Assembly: GCA_016648135.1 (NCBI GenBank)
Contig: JADDOH010010850.1
Location: forward strand, 24,521-88,520
Direction: 5' to 3'
DNA: 64,000 nucleotides
From: Agrypnia vestita
Taxonomy: Eukaryota > Arthropoda > Insecta > Trichoptera > Phryganeidae
The translations under genes were made by a program, and so were the position numbers. Shown in pieces: positions 22,294-31,894 of the stretch (positions within the stretch are counted from its first letter, which is position 1; the number at the start of each line of letters is the position of its first letter). The notes beneath the pieces are model-generated. The model was not told the origin of the DNA. It worked only from the letters and a program-made list of their open reading frames with translations, and did no database searches.

Positions 22294-22694
22294 CAGGGTT
22301 ATTTGGAAAACATTAATTACCTCGCAAGGCTATATTCCTGCCTTGATTATGTGTCGAAAATATTTCTGACTTATTTTTTACAAAACGTTAAACTATCATT
22401 ACAGTGACTCATTTCAATAAAAGTTAAATAAAATGATAAAAACCTTGCAGAAATTCCAATCAGAATATTTTCCGATTGGAATTCGAAGGTTTTAATTATT
22501 TTAGTTGACTTGTATTTAAGGGAATGAATTTTTCACATCATATTCGATATTAGTTACTGTAATGAAAACTTTGATGTCGTATATCTCCAAATCAAACTAT
22601 TGATATTGGGTCATATTTGCGTGAACATTTAAGACGCATAATCAAGGCAGGAATATATTCCTGCGAGGTTATTAATGTTTTCCAAATAACCTTG
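22294..22694. mobile_element. Fold-back element, CAGGGTTATTTGG ends, copy 2
   Basis: Left end CAGGGTTATTTGGAAAACATT, right end ATGTTTTCCAAATAACCTTG; flanks TA and a diverged CA. About 400 bp, inverted halves, same family as 1303-1797. Internal symmetric GGAATTCGAAGG-like centre around 22480. Noncoding. Confidence 0.6.
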
Positions 22695-23029
22695 CATACT
22701 GAAGGTTATTTACATCTATTGTTCACGGGAAACAAACAATCCTCTCTCCTGAACAATTTACTTTTTCGACATAGGCACTTCTAGCACTAAGCCCCCAATT
22801 TAAATATACTATAAGCCCCATATATAAATAAAAACTGGTCTAAAAAGGAGTTATACATTGAAATAATTTTCAGGCGTATTCTAGTGTAATATTAATAATT
22901 CGAAAGAATGTCATGCATATAAAAAAATATTGCTCTAAAAACTCCAATGAAAAATATAAATATTTCATTAATTACTAATGTACTGGTTTATGGGGATGAC
23001 AAATTTCGACCACAGTAAAAATACAGCTC

Positions 23030-23250
23030 ACATATATTATGAAACAAGGGTTTCAAGATAAACATGTATGCAAATTTCAAAAATTAATAAATGTGGTAGT
23101 CTATCATGGGTGGAATTGTTAACGTTACATTGTGTAAAGTGATCACTTAAGCCAGCCGTACGATAGGTCGTAAGCGCTATGGATACCCAAAAAGACTTCC
23201 ATTACTAGTTTACCATATAAAAAAATAGCTTCGTCCCTATGAGTTATTAA
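23030..23250 (-). repeat. Member of the GTGATCACTTAAGCCAGCC repeat family
   Basis: Same ordered landmarks as 10135-10345: CTATCATGGGTGGAATTG, GTGATCACTTAAGCCAGCCG, AAGACTTCCATTACTAG and TTCGTCCCTATGAG. Noncoding. Confidence 0.55.
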
Positions 23251-23709
23251 TATTATTATTTTCATTAAATTTTCTCCTGTTCTCTCAATATTCCCATTTC
23301 AACCACATTTACACCGATATCTTCAGCTCATTTTATCAGAGCCCAATCAATTAATTATTTGTTTACCCACTTAATCAATGTAAATATAATATATTAGAAT
23401 GTAGTCAGTTTAATAGTTCACCTGTCGATGAGAGGTTCTGTTACTCTCGAAACTTGAGTAGTAAAATATAATAATATTATTAAACTCACGTAGGGGTAGC
23501 ATAGTTAATGTTTTTCATCCAATTTCATGACCATCATGAATAATCTCTACAACGTTAACGCCAAATCTATCGATAATATTATTCTATGGAATGTTTAGTT
23601 GTCACTTACCGGTATTAATTAATTTTATATATCACTTTGATTTTGTTAACATAGCGACAAATGCTGTTGTAGATGAATTCTTATTTATGCCGAGTTTTTA
23701 CATACACAG

Positions 23710-23890
23710 GTGTCTCATATCTAGTAGCAAAAACTTCGGGAGAGTCTTCTTCATTCAATTTTGAATGGAAAATATTATCTACACTTTCGGTGAAACGTCA
23801 ACAGTTAAGGAGATAAGCGAATAAAACTTTGTATATTTTTCAAGACTTCTGACCTATCTTCTGTAAAACGAGTATCATGAAAGTAACTTA
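23710..23890 (+). repeat. Partial copy of the CATAGCTAGTAGCAAAAAC family
   Basis: CAGGTGTCTCATATCTAGTAGC...AAAAACTTCGGGAGAGTCTTC and CATTCAATTTTGAATGG match 7935-8115 and 48143-48260. Truncated at the right. Confidence 0.45.
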
Positions 23891-23988
23891 TATCAAATAT
23901 TATTAATTAAAATTTATTTATATCGCTTTGATAGGAGTCAAACAAATAATTAAAACCAGATTTCTTTGCAAGGTAAATAAATAAATCT

Positions 23989-24180
23989 TTAAAATAAAGT
24001 TTGCTTTGCGCAGTACATGCGCGACCTTTTTCCTTTGAAGAGATGCATAATAACAGCCCTTCTCCAATTCATTGGAATGCAGCTCTCCTTTAAACATTGG
24101 TCGAAGAGTCCATGGAGCCACGAGAAGATTACTGGGCCACCACCCTTAATGTACACTGTCAAGCCCCCCAGGGTTGCCAT
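23989..24180 (-). pseudogene. LINE reverse-transcriptase N-proximal remnant
   Basis: The minus-strand frame gives GGGPVIFSWLHGLFDQCLKE, then CIPMNWRRAVIMHLFKGKRS. This matches the finger region of non-LTR reverse transcriptases (consensus ...W...LF..C...G.IP.DW..A.I.P.FKGK...). The catalytic FADD motif and the rest of the enzyme are absent. A short fossil of an RTE/CR1-like LINE. Confidence 0.7.
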
Positions 24181-24339
24181 TCTTGGAGTGCTTCAACGTT
24201 CTTTTTATTTCTTCTAAACTCATCTCATTCAAACTATTATCATTGTTCACAAGCTCAGACCCGTTTCAAAAGAATTTTCACTTATTTTCCGTTACTTGGT
24301 GGTATTTAAGTATGTTAAATAGAAAATTATAAAAATTAA

Positions 24340-24420
24340 TTCTTAAACTTTTGAAACATCCTCAGCGAAGCTTCCGAAACATTGCAAGGATTCATTTTAT
24401 CATAACTCAAGAGAGTTTTA
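24340..24420 (+). repeat. Possible degenerate PLE terminal segment
   Basis: CTTTTGAAACATCCTCAGCG-AAGCTTCCGAAACATTGCAAGG resembles the 38941-38990 segment (TTTTGAAACACCCTGACGATGG...TTCCGAAACATG). The hammerhead core is broken: CTGANGA is CTCAGCGA and the palindrome is lost. Listed because of the shared flank; low certainty. Confidence 0.3.
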
Positions 24421-24989
24421 AACATATTCAATTAAGTTTCACTTTAAGTTCTGGATTATATCCATTACACGAACTTGTAGGAACAAGTTTAAATGTATCT
24501 TGACTATGAGGAAACAAAAATGTGTAGGTATTTAATATTTCACGGTGCAATAATTATATTCACTTTTAAAATTGAAAAGCATTTTCATAAAGAAGTGGCG
24601 GCTACATTGTAATAAAATTATTTAATGTATTTAATTAATTTTCGTAAAATCTGACTTGGCAGTCTTTAAACGTAGTTGAAAGAAATCGCCTGACAGAAAA
24701 GTTTGCCCCGGGACTTTTTAGAGTTTGATTTTAATACAGAAGGTGCTCTTTCCTACGAGAGACACATTTAATATTAAATTAGATTCCCACGCATTTTTCA
24801 TTACTTCGTCTCAATAGAGGGTGGTTTTTTAGAGGTATGGAAGTTAAAAAGGAAATAAAAAACATAAAAATCGTGGTACCGGTCATGGTTTTGACTTAAT
24901 TGGAATGTTAATGGAAGGATGAAGCTGAATGAGGATTTTCATTCTTACAATACAATAGAAAGCGACAACATAACACTACCAAAGAAAAA

Positions 24990-25132
24990 TAAAAAAAAAA
25001 CACCTCACAAAGTTGTATGATGTATAAAGGTATAAAAATCTTCGATAGCCTGCCAAAGGAAATTCAAAACACGGAGAATATAAGGAGGTTTAAACTGGAG
25101 TGCAAAAATTTTATTGTAAAAACTTTTAAATG
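24990..25132 (+). pseudogene. LINE (jockey/CR1-like) ORF2 extreme C-terminus
   Basis: The frame reads IFDSLPKEIQNTENIRRFKL then ECKNFIVKTFK and a stop at about 25130. ...LP.EI.....I..FK..LK.. is the standard C-terminus of jockey/CR1 clade ORF2 proteins. Only the last ~35 residues are preserved. Confidence 0.6.
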
Positions 25133-25140
25133 ATTAATCA

Positions 25141-25330
25141 ATTTTTATTAATCAATTAGAAAAGACATACAGAAAAAATCAAATTAACGAAAAAATATTT
25201 TAACTGCCACCGGGACTCGAACCACGGACCTCCAATTCTATCAGGAAATGGCGCGTTATCCCATTTCGCCAAGACAGTCTGGTAAGTTAACGAAAATTTT
25301 TCGACCTTATATGTAGTCTCTTTTTAATTG
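25141..25330 (-). mobile_element. tRNA-derived SINE, uninterrupted copy
   Basis: Minus strand: GACTACATATAAGGTCGA head, tRNA-like part with GGATAACGCGCCATTTCC and a B-box-like GGTTCGAGTCCCGG, then AAAATATTTTTTCG and the GTATGTCTTTTCTAATTG tail. Same family as 4518-4925 and 60610-60790. The anticodon-arm region does not fold, so it is not a tRNA gene. Confidence 0.65.
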
Positions 25331-25799
25331 ATCAACATTTTTATTCCATTTTTAAAGCAAACGCATAAATATTGTTTTTTTATTATTTTAAAGTCCTATA
25401 CCTCTAAAAAAACTACCATTACTATTAAAACCGTCTATTTTTTTCTGAATTCGTGAGACAAAAGGTAGGTAAGATGTACCTTTCTATATTAATTCTTATT
25501 TATTTACATCGTATTTTTTGCCTTGCGGAGATAGTGATACTGCGCGCCGATATTAAATATTTTTCATAAGACAAATAGCCTCATTTTGTCAATGTGTATA
25601 ATTAAACACAATATCTCCGCCTCAGTTTTAAAAGTATAATATTTAACGTGAGAATTTTTTTTGAATTCATAAGAATTTCATGGTTTTTGGGATTTAATTT
25701 TTTTAACCGTATCTTAGCATATTTTACATACACGATTTTATAGCATATTTTACATATTATATATATATATATATATTATATATATATATATATATTATA

Positions 25800-27085
25800 T
25801 TAGGTCCTTACATATGAAATTGGCGTTTAGTATGGGAGGAACATAAAGCCGATTTTTTTTTATTATAATATATTTATTTAATCAAAGTATGTACCATTGC
25901 TATCTATGCACTTTTGCCATCTCATAGGTAGTTCATCGATCCCTTTACTAAAAAAACCATTCGGACGGGAATCAATAAAATCTTTGAAGGCGGTTTGGAC
26001 TGCCCCATCGGAGTTGAATTTTTTCCTTTGCAAGAAGTTATCCAAATTTCGAAAAAAATGGTAATCTGTTGGGGCAAAGTCCGGAGAGTACGGTGGATGT
26101 CTTAGACATTCCAATTGAAGCTCCTCTAATTTGGTAGCCGTCTGTTGTGCAGTGTGTGGTCTAGCGTTATCATGAAGCAGCAGTGGCCTAGAGCGATTAA
26201 CCAGCCTCGGTTGTTTAGCAGCTAGCTTTTCCATCATGGTTTGCAGTTGCTGACAATAGACATCTGCCGTAATCGTCTGGCCAGATTTAAGAAAGCTGTA
26301 GTGAACGACACCAGCACTAGTCCACCAAACGCTCACAAGTAACTTTTTTGGAGTCAATTTTCGCTTGGGGCATGGTTTGGCTGGTTCGGCAGGGTTCAGC
26401 CATTGCGATGAGCGCTTCCGATTATCGTACAGGATCCACTTTTCATCACAGGTAATGATTCGATTTAAAATCCCTTCATTATTGTGCCGGTTGAGTAATG
26501 CAACGCAGCAGTCAACGCGCGTTTGTTGATTTGCTTCACTCAATTCGTGAGGTACCCACCTTTCAAGCTTTTTCACCTTACCAATTTGCTTCAAGTGGAT
26601 TAAAACAGTTTTATCACTAACACCGCAGCCTGCAGCTAACTCGGATGTGGTTTGCGATGGATCCGCTTCCACAATAGCCTTCAATTCTTCATTATCAACT
26701 TTGGTCTCCGGCCGTCCACGGGGCTTGTTCTGCAGGTCGAAATTTCCAGAACGAAAACGTTGGAACCAAAAACGCACTGTGTTTTCTTTTGCGGCACCGT
26801 CGCCATACACATCATTAATCCTTCGAGCCGTTTCTGCAGCACTGGTGCCACGGTGGAACTCGTACTCGTAAATAACGCGATATTTCAAGTTTTTCATTTT
26901 GTAAACTGAGTGACGCAAAGAAAAAAACAGTTGAGGAAAAAACAAATGAATTATAATTTTCAAAACAAAAATACACGAGTAAATAGCTGTATAAGTTTGG
27001 ATTTGGAATTCCTAACCAAAGAGAAGATATTTGAGATCAAATTTGCCAGTACGGCAAAACGCCAATTTCATATGTAAGGACCTAA
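25800..27085 (-). mobile_element. Mariner transposon, apparently complete (1286 bp)
   Basis: Both ends carry a perfect 29-bp inverted repeat beginning TTAGGTCCTTACATATGAAA (25800-25828 and, inverted, 27057-27085). TA dinucleotides flank it (25798-25799 and 27086-27087), as expected for mariner target duplication. The left flank is a (TA)n tract, a natural TA-rich target. The single gene, on the minus strand, is uninterrupted. Length, end sequence and TA duplication all fit a full-length mariner. It lies in the sense orientation of the amon intron. Confidence 0.95.
25878..26897 (-). CDS. Mariner transposase (D,D34D), intact
   Basis: The open frame extends to 26963, but Met-Lys-Asn-Leu-Lys-Tyr at 26897 gives 339 residues, the usual mariner length; the 22 upstream residues are probably untranslated. 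It catalyses cut-and-paste transposition at TA sites. N-terminal HTH DNA-binding region: ...RGTSAAETARRIN... and a second around SELAAGCGVSDKTVLIHLKQ; linker motif WVPHEL at residues 114-119. Catalytic triad: Asp151 (ITCDEKW), Asp243 (LLHDNARPH) and Asp278 (YSPDFAPTD), with exactly 34 residues between the last two. The usual Asp after VWW is Thr here (SVWWTSAG), and the YSPDLAPSD signature has Phe and Thr variants. No stop or frameshift. Possibly functional; not testable from sequence alone. Confidence 0.95.
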   Translation of the reverse strand: MKNLKYRVIYEYEFHRGTSAAETARRINDVYGDGAAKENTVRFWFQRFRSGNFDLQNKPRGRPETKVDNEELKAIVEADPSQTTSELAAGCGVSDKTVLIHLKQIGKVKKLERWVPHELSEANQQTRVDCCVALLNRHNNEGILNRIITCDEKWILYDNRKRSSQWLNPAEPAKPCPKRKLTPKKLLVSVWWTSAGVVHYSFLKSGQTITADVYCQQLQTMMEKLAAKQPRLVNRSRPLLLHDNARPHTAQQTATKLEELQLECLRHPPYSPDFAPTDYHFFRNLDNFLQRKKFNSDGAVQTAFKDFIDSRPNGFFSKGIDELPMRWQKCIDSNGTYFD

Positions 27086-27298
27086 TATTTTTTTTCAGCC
27101 GGATCTGTTATATAACCCGTGGGACCATGATTTTGGATTATGCCCACTTTAAAACTATCCATTAAAAATAAATATTTCTTAGAGTAATATATCAATTGTT
27201 CGAAGAATATTTTTTCCTCTGAAAGAAGGCTTGAACTTTGTGGTGACATTATTATTAAAATAAAACACAAATCACTTTGTTTTCACCACTTTATTAGA

Positions 27299-27340
27299 TT
27301 ATACATCTTTCGAGAAAAATGTTCTCTTCATCATAATTGT
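27299..27340 (-). ncRNA. Degenerate PLE hammerhead motif
   Basis: The minus strand reads ATGATGA (for CTGANGA), an extra A, GAGAA...TTCTC helix II, GAAA, GATG (for palindromic CATG), TA, TAATC. The C3 position is lost and the stem III palindrome broken, so probably inactive. It is the 3' segment of the PLE at 27248-27748. Confidence 0.55.
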
Positions 27341-27760
27341 TAGTGTACTAACAATTGAAAAAGTTAAACCATGCAAGTGTGTTACGGTGAAGAGGAGAAT
27401 GAGGGGAGGATGAGGAGAGGGGAGAGGAGTCGGAGGTGTTAATTATTAGGAATGTCATCTGAAGGGGATGGAACTTAAGTGGAAAAATATTCAATAGTGG
27501 GGTGAACACAAATTTAGTCTGAGTGTTTATTATAATTGAATTAATATTAACATTTTTCCTTATTTCAAATATTTCTAAATTATTTATTTGTGGGATCTTA
27601 TAACTAATATGTAAATTTTTAAACCTTTATTAATTTTAAATGTATGGTCATATTTAATTAAGTGTTTTGCAAAATCAGCATTGCTAAAAATTTGACTCAA
27701 CATTGCTAGTTAAAGCTTTGATGTGTTCTTTAACCCTAGTTTCAAAATTTGTACACAAAC

Positions 27761-27804
27761 AATACCGATGAAGGGAACATCGTTCTCGAAACATGTAGAT
27801 TGTA
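27761..27804 (+). ncRNA. PLE hammerhead motif, one core change
   Basis: ACAATA then CCGATGA (27765-27771; CTGATGA with U4 to C), an extra A, GGGAAC-ATC-GTTCTC, GAAA, the palindrome CATG, TA, GATTGT. Helix II pairs with one mismatch. The U4 change should abolish or greatly reduce cleavage. Confidence 0.6.
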
Positions 27805-28062
27805 TAATTTAATTAAATGGTGAAAAAAAGTAATTTGTGTTATATTTTAACAATGTATGTAGTATGTTCAACCTTCCAAGAGTTTTCTAACACCGTTTAT
27901 TATCATTTAATATAAAAAAATGAATATATTTTTGGAACAGACTGGCAAAGTAAGCCATTTTGATCCCAACGCGAAATCTAGTTTACATACTAACTGAACA
28001 CGAATGCGTCCTTTACTATCAACTGTATCGTATGATTGCCTTTTCGTAAATAACTGAATTTT

Positions 28063-28407
28063 GTGGGCTATTCTGCATTGTGTTCCATTTGTACCTGCGG
28101 CACGTACGCGCTGTCGCACGGCATAGCGCTTCACCCGAAAGGGATTTCATTCAATTTCGCGTTTATTTGTCGCAAACAATATTTTGATTTGAAATATCCC
28201 TGTCGATTGAGCGCGAGTGGAAAAGGCAATTCAATTCAAGTTGATGAAATTTTGAACGTCGTGATTGACAGATGCCGGGCGATGAGTGTGCGAATATTTG
28301 AAGCGATTTATTATCGGCGTTTGCGTTTTATTCTGATACACAGAGCTCGTCAAAAAAGGATACACATTTCAACAAAAGAAAAATCCGTATTAAAGTTGCG
28401 ATATTAA
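28063..28407 (+). other. Unassigned open frame, 114 residues
   Basis: The frame encodes a Cys-containing N-terminus (MGYSALCSICTCGTYALS), then a basic C-terminus (YYRRLRFILIHRARQKRIHI). No family recognised, no splice signals or promoter identified, and it is antisense to the amon transcript. The DNA is less AT-rich than its surroundings and I see no second copy in the window. Chance is possible in a 64-kb window. Confidence 0.15.
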
Positions 28408-28849
28408 ATTTATTCGGATGTCAAAAGATGAATTTAAGTCACAAGTGACTTTTATATTTACGACAAGCGCTCAAAATGGCGGCAAATCCAAGAATGCGGT
28501 CATTATAACAGATACTTCTGAAAGTAAGCATCTTCGGTATAGTTGAGTGTCCTGATTTTAAAATAAAATTTACGCGCAAATAAGTATTAAAGAAAATATT
28601 ACACTTTAAAGTTTAGAAAATCGCACCGTACATTTTGACATTTGATGGGCAATATCTGTGGATGAAGTGTAAGTCATAGACAAAATTTATATGACGACAA
28701 TTTTATTTATAGACAATACCAAATGTACCAATACCAATATGTGAATCATAGACAATAGAAATATGATAAATACTGAACGTAGGAAAGGTTAGGTTAGCAT
28801 TTTTTATTAGATAAAATTAGATCATTTAGGTTTGATAATCTTAGGGTAC

Positions 28850-29465
28850 GAACATGCCGAAGATGCCTTACATTTTGCCTTGATGCCTTACATTTTGCCA
28901 TTTACATGGATGGCGGTGCGCACATGTCGGTTCAGTCGCACCTCGATGTCGACACTCGCTAAAACGCAAAAACGATTTCTAACACCTTTACTGATTATTT
29001 TTCAGCTAATTCTTTAATTTAAAAGTAGAGAAATGTAATTCATATGTATGTAAACATTAAAGTAAGAACCTAAACTTGAATGTTTATTTGACAGTTTAAA
29101 AGATACCTACAGCGATCGTGACATGAACAATACGGGATTAATGATAATGACGCCTCTTCTAATTAGCTTCATTCATTTAATACTATTTTTCAAATAAAGA
29201 AGGCTGAGGCGAATTTTACCAATCACGAACCAGATCACATCGCTGCTCGCGGTCGACCGCGATGTAAAAACAAAACATTTTGTTTTCACGTAAGCATCGA
29301 GGTAATTCTCCATGTAGGCTGCGATGTATCGCAGTAAGGTATTTTTCGGCATGTGCGTGCGTATCTACTAGCACGTGTTTGTTTTACATGGAGGTGACAT
29401 CGAGGTAGCGAGCTAAACCGCGACTGCGAGGTATCGCAGTGAAGCATCTTCGGCATGTTTGTACC
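28850..29465. repeat. Inverted-repeat element, GGTACGAACATGCCGAAGATG ends
   Basis: The left end GGTACGAACATGCCGAAGATGC is mirrored at the right by GCATCTTCGGCATGTTTGTACC. The right part holds two tandem versions of a CATCGAGGTA...TATCGCAGTAAGG...TCGGCATG unit (about 29295-29365 and 29400-29465). The left part repeats GATGCCTTACATTTTGCC twice. Resembles a non-autonomous DNA transposon with subterminal repeats; class unknown. Confidence 0.45.
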
Positions 29466-29623
29466 TCAAGGTTTTGGTTTTGGTTAGGTTTGCTTTAGAA
29501 AGTTTGATATTGCGTATATTTCAATATTTTCCACTCATTTCAAAGCATGAATCCATTTGTTAAGATGTTGCTACTAGCTACGAGACACCCAGCATAAAAT
29601 AAATAATTTACAAAGTAGAACCA

Positions 29624-29675
29624 ATTCTGGACTACGCTCTCCCACAGCGAGAATGTGGGAGAAGGTAGTCCTAGA
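29624..29675. other. Stable interrupted hairpin
   Basis: TCTGGACTAC-gct-CTCCCACA, loop GCGAGAA, TGTGGGAG-aag-GTAGTCCTAGA: two paired segments of about 7 and 8 bp with a small symmetric internal loop. No neighbouring coding sequence explains it. It may be part of a transposon terminus. Confidence 0.4.
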
Positions 29676-30279
29676 GTTACTTATTATAAGCTTACCAAAA
29701 TTTTTCACTAACATTCTATCTCACTATAAAAAAACGAGCGAGCCTTACAGTAGTCGCATATGATGTGTAACATTTGACATCTCACAATTAAAAATATCAA
29801 TTGAGCAGCAACAAAAATTAACATCAAAATTTAAAAAGCTAATACCTATATATTTATTAATTAGTAAATACAAGTAAAGAAAATGTATGTGCATTTATTT
29901 ATTATTGAATTTTGCCGCACTAGGTAGGTACCGTATATCTACATATGCATTTTGTTTAGAATGATGTGTTTGGTCAATTATATGTTTTTATTCATTTTCA
30001 TAGATGGCGGTAGTGTTCCGCCATACATATTTTATGAAAACTTTGAATAAATGTTTAAAAATAATCACATAAATTACATAAAATTTGAGAATGTAAATCA
30101 TTAAGGGTAGTTTTTGTTTACATTATCATAAAAAAAATTAAGCATTTATTGGATAGTTTCGAAGATATAAGCCAAAATATATCAGAGTTACAACGTCCAA
30201 ACGCTTGACACCAGCCCTGTAGCATATATACAAAATCAGAAGCGTTAGCTGTTGGTAGCGTGCGTCTTCGCTGACATTG

Positions 30280-30375
30280 ATTTTTTTTATAAACGAGCGC
30301 GCTCATTGCTTAAATGAATTTACGCGCGTTTTATTTCCTGTTACGCATTTCCGTCCATTTTCACGAAATTACTGC
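30280..30375 (-). repeat. Inverted partner of the 8795-8930 repeat
   Basis: AACGAGCGCGCTCATTGCTTAAATG...TTTATTTCCTGTTACGCATTTCCGTCCATTTTCACGAAAT is the reverse complement of the 8795-8930 segment with substitutions. Noncoding. Confidence 0.5.
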
Positions 30376-30865
30376 CACAGATTACACATCAAAAATTGTA
30401 TCTCATTACCAAAAACCAAGTACACAGTATTCTACAACACAAGGGCCATATTTTGATGATAACAATATTTTTATTTGATTTGTTTTTGGTACTAGCTATG
30501 AGATATCCTGTATTTATTGATACCTACAATAGAGTACACACAAACAAACTTTCCTAATTACAAAAGCATAATTAGAAAATCATGAACCAATAACATGCGC
30601 AACACATCGTCGAAGATATCTTTTATATAAATATGGCATGTGGTAAAATATATTAGTTTTACAGAGAGGGTGTGGTTGTGATGGGACGTGGAAATTTATA
30701 AGCGACAAGAGGGATGGTGAAATTGGTATCGACAGATTTTGATAAATTAAATTCCAATTTCTTACAATTAAAAATATCAAATTTATTCAGCGAGTATTAG
30801 GGTTGTCGGGGTAGATGAAATGTCGACTTGTAATATTTAAAATGTTATCATAAAAATATACTCAC

Positions 30866-30903
30866 ATAATTGTATTTCAGATCTGGATGCATGTAGTCCA
30901 CTC
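30866..30903 (-). CDS. amon: Prohormone convertase 2 (amontillado) micro-exon: GVDYMHPDLKYNY
   Basis: A 38-bp exon on the minus strand: acceptor TTTTGTTTAAG, then GA GTG GAC TAC ATG CAT CCA GAT CTG and so on to TAT, donor GTGAGT. The first two bases complete the Gly codon left open by the 46402-46636 exon, giving DDG-VDYMHPDLKYNY, the segment immediately after the catalytic Asp in PC2-type convertases. Phase 1 in, phase 0 out. The codons continue directly into NAEASYDF of the 21994-22070 exon. Family identity and splice phases agree across all three exons, which makes a chance match very unlikely. It sits in the middle of about 24 kb of repeat-rich intron. Confidence 0.95.
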
Positions 30904-31029
30904 CTTAAACAAAAGAGAAAAACAATAATTAGTTCATCATTTGAGAAAGAAAAATTATGCACCACGGTAGAATCCAACTTAACCAATCGACGAAAACAAA
31001 AAATATCCAAGCAGACATATTCTCAAAAT

Positions 31030-31340
31030 AAATAATTATTATTATGAAACATAATAATTTCGTTGTCTGTCTTTCTGTGCGTAACTTCGTGTAATGTTCG
31101 TAATTTCGTTAGAAATCACGGATAAAAAACGAAATTAAACGGTCAGAGATGGGGCTTAAACCCCGGGCCAGCAAACCCGAACCGGCCGCAACTTAGCGAT
31201 GTTGCTGGCGCCGAGCCTGCGCGACCGGTCAAAAATACAGTACATGTAGGCAAGAACGCGAACTATTTCATGTTCCGCCCGGCACAATTTTCAGAGTTTA
31301 AAATAGTACCATTAACTGCTAGCAGGGGAAATATAAAAAA
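31030..31340 (+). repeat. ATAATAATTTCGTT...family repeat, 3'-truncated
   Basis: Starts AAACATAATAATTTCGTTG, contains GAGATGGGGCTTAAACCC-CGGGCCAGCAAACCC and CTGCTAGCAGGGGAAATATAAAA. It lacks the ACAGCTAGT end of 16828-17262. It directly precedes the hammerhead-element cluster at 31353. Confidence 0.55.
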
Positions 31341-31352
31341 AATAACAGATTG

Positions 31353-31735
31353 TTAGTTAACTTTGTTAAAACCACTACCAGATTTTAGGTCTACCGGTTT
31401 CGCCTCCCTAATGTAAAAAATTTCTAAATTATTCAATTTTAAATTTAAAAAACAAAAGATGGGGTAACACCCACTTTAGACCTCACCCCCTCTCACTCTC
31501 TTTCGGTAGATTCCTGATGGTTCATTAGGCTAACAGTGCATGTTTGTCCCTGACAAGAATAACACGCGTGTGATCAATTATTGGTGGAAGTGTAACAATG
31601 CTATGGTTGAGGTATGTAGTGTTGTGAATGTAGTGGTGTTGTAGTGTTGGTCCTGACGAAGAGACGGGTACGTCTCGAAACCGGTAGACCTAAAATCTGA
31701 TAGTGGTTTTAACAAAGTTAACTAACAATCTATTA
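31353..31735 (+). mobile_element. Hammerhead-bearing element with inverted terminal copy
   Basis: The right part (31524-31735) is a plus-strand copy of the 221-bp element at 4565-4785: ATTAGGCTAACAGTG...CTGACAAGAATAACACG...TGTAGTGTTGG then the ribozyme (31649-31690) and the tail. The left part (31353-31405) is an inverted copy of the tail and the last part of the ribozyme (AACAGATTGTTAGTTAACTT...GGTCTACCGGTTTCG). The ~115 bp between them has no counterpart in the other copies. A third tail fragment (AACAGATTGTTAGTTAAC) follows at about 31747. Confidence 0.6.
31649..31690 (+). ncRNA. Type I hammerhead ribozyme, intact core
   Basis: GGTC, CTGACGA (31653-31659), extra A, GAGACG-GGTA-CGTCTC, GAAA (31677-31680), CCGG, TA, GACC. 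All 42 bases are identical to the minus-strand ribozyme at 4609-4650, though the surrounding element copies differ. Predicted cleavage after 31686. Antisense with respect to amon. Confidence 0.8.
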
Positions 31736-31871
31736 TTTTTTATATAACAGATTGTTAGTTAACCCAATATTTATATAAACTTTTAATGTATTACACATTT
31801 ACTATTTTATATATTTTTTGTGGGACCGTCAACTAGGATCTCAAGCTCAATACATCCTTACAGAATTTTAG

Positions 31872-31894
31872 CTTCTTCTTCTTCTTCTTCTTCT
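31872..31894. repeat. (CTT)n microsatellite
   Basis: About seven uninterrupted CTT units. Confidence 0.9.

Larger units (their letters stand above)
27248..27850 (-). mobile_element. Penelope-like element copy with inverted terminal segments
   Basis: On the minus strand, from about 27748 down, a frame gives VKEHIKALTSNVESNF, then FAKHLIKYDHTFKINKGLK and YKIPQINNLEIFEIRKN. This is closely homologous to the GIY-YIG ORF at 36160-36531 but has a lesion near 27695. A hammerhead-containing 3' segment follows (27299-27340). At its truncated 5' end sits another copy of the hammerhead segment in the opposite orientation (27749-27850). Truncated bodies capped by an inverted terminal segment are a known Penelope insertion pattern. 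Confidence 0.7.
22071..30865 (-). other. amon: amon intron, 8.8 kb
   Basis: Lies between the exons at 30866-30903 (donor GTGAGT) and 21994-22070 (acceptor TTTCAG). It contains fold-back elements, LINE remnants, a SINE, an intact mariner and a PLE copy. Stretches with nothing identified: about 22700-23020, 23260-23700, 24430-24930, 25335-25740, 27860-28840, 29480-29620 and 29680-30270. Confidence 0.85.

Noticed and set aside
24017..24309. Plus-strand genes
   Set aside because: They are antisense shadows of the LINE RT fragment on the minus strand at 23989-24180.
26898..26963. Longer mariner transposase starting at 26963
   Set aside because: The extra 22 residues are hydrophobic and unlike mariner N-termini; Met at 26897 gives the family-typical 339 residues.
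28063..28407. Confident novel gene
   Set aside because: No recognised domain, no splice or promoter signals, antisense in an intron; 114 residues can occur by chance in 64 kb.
31391..31405. Additional hammerhead
   Set aside because: Only the GAAACCGGTAGACC end is present; the CTGANGA core and helix II are missing.
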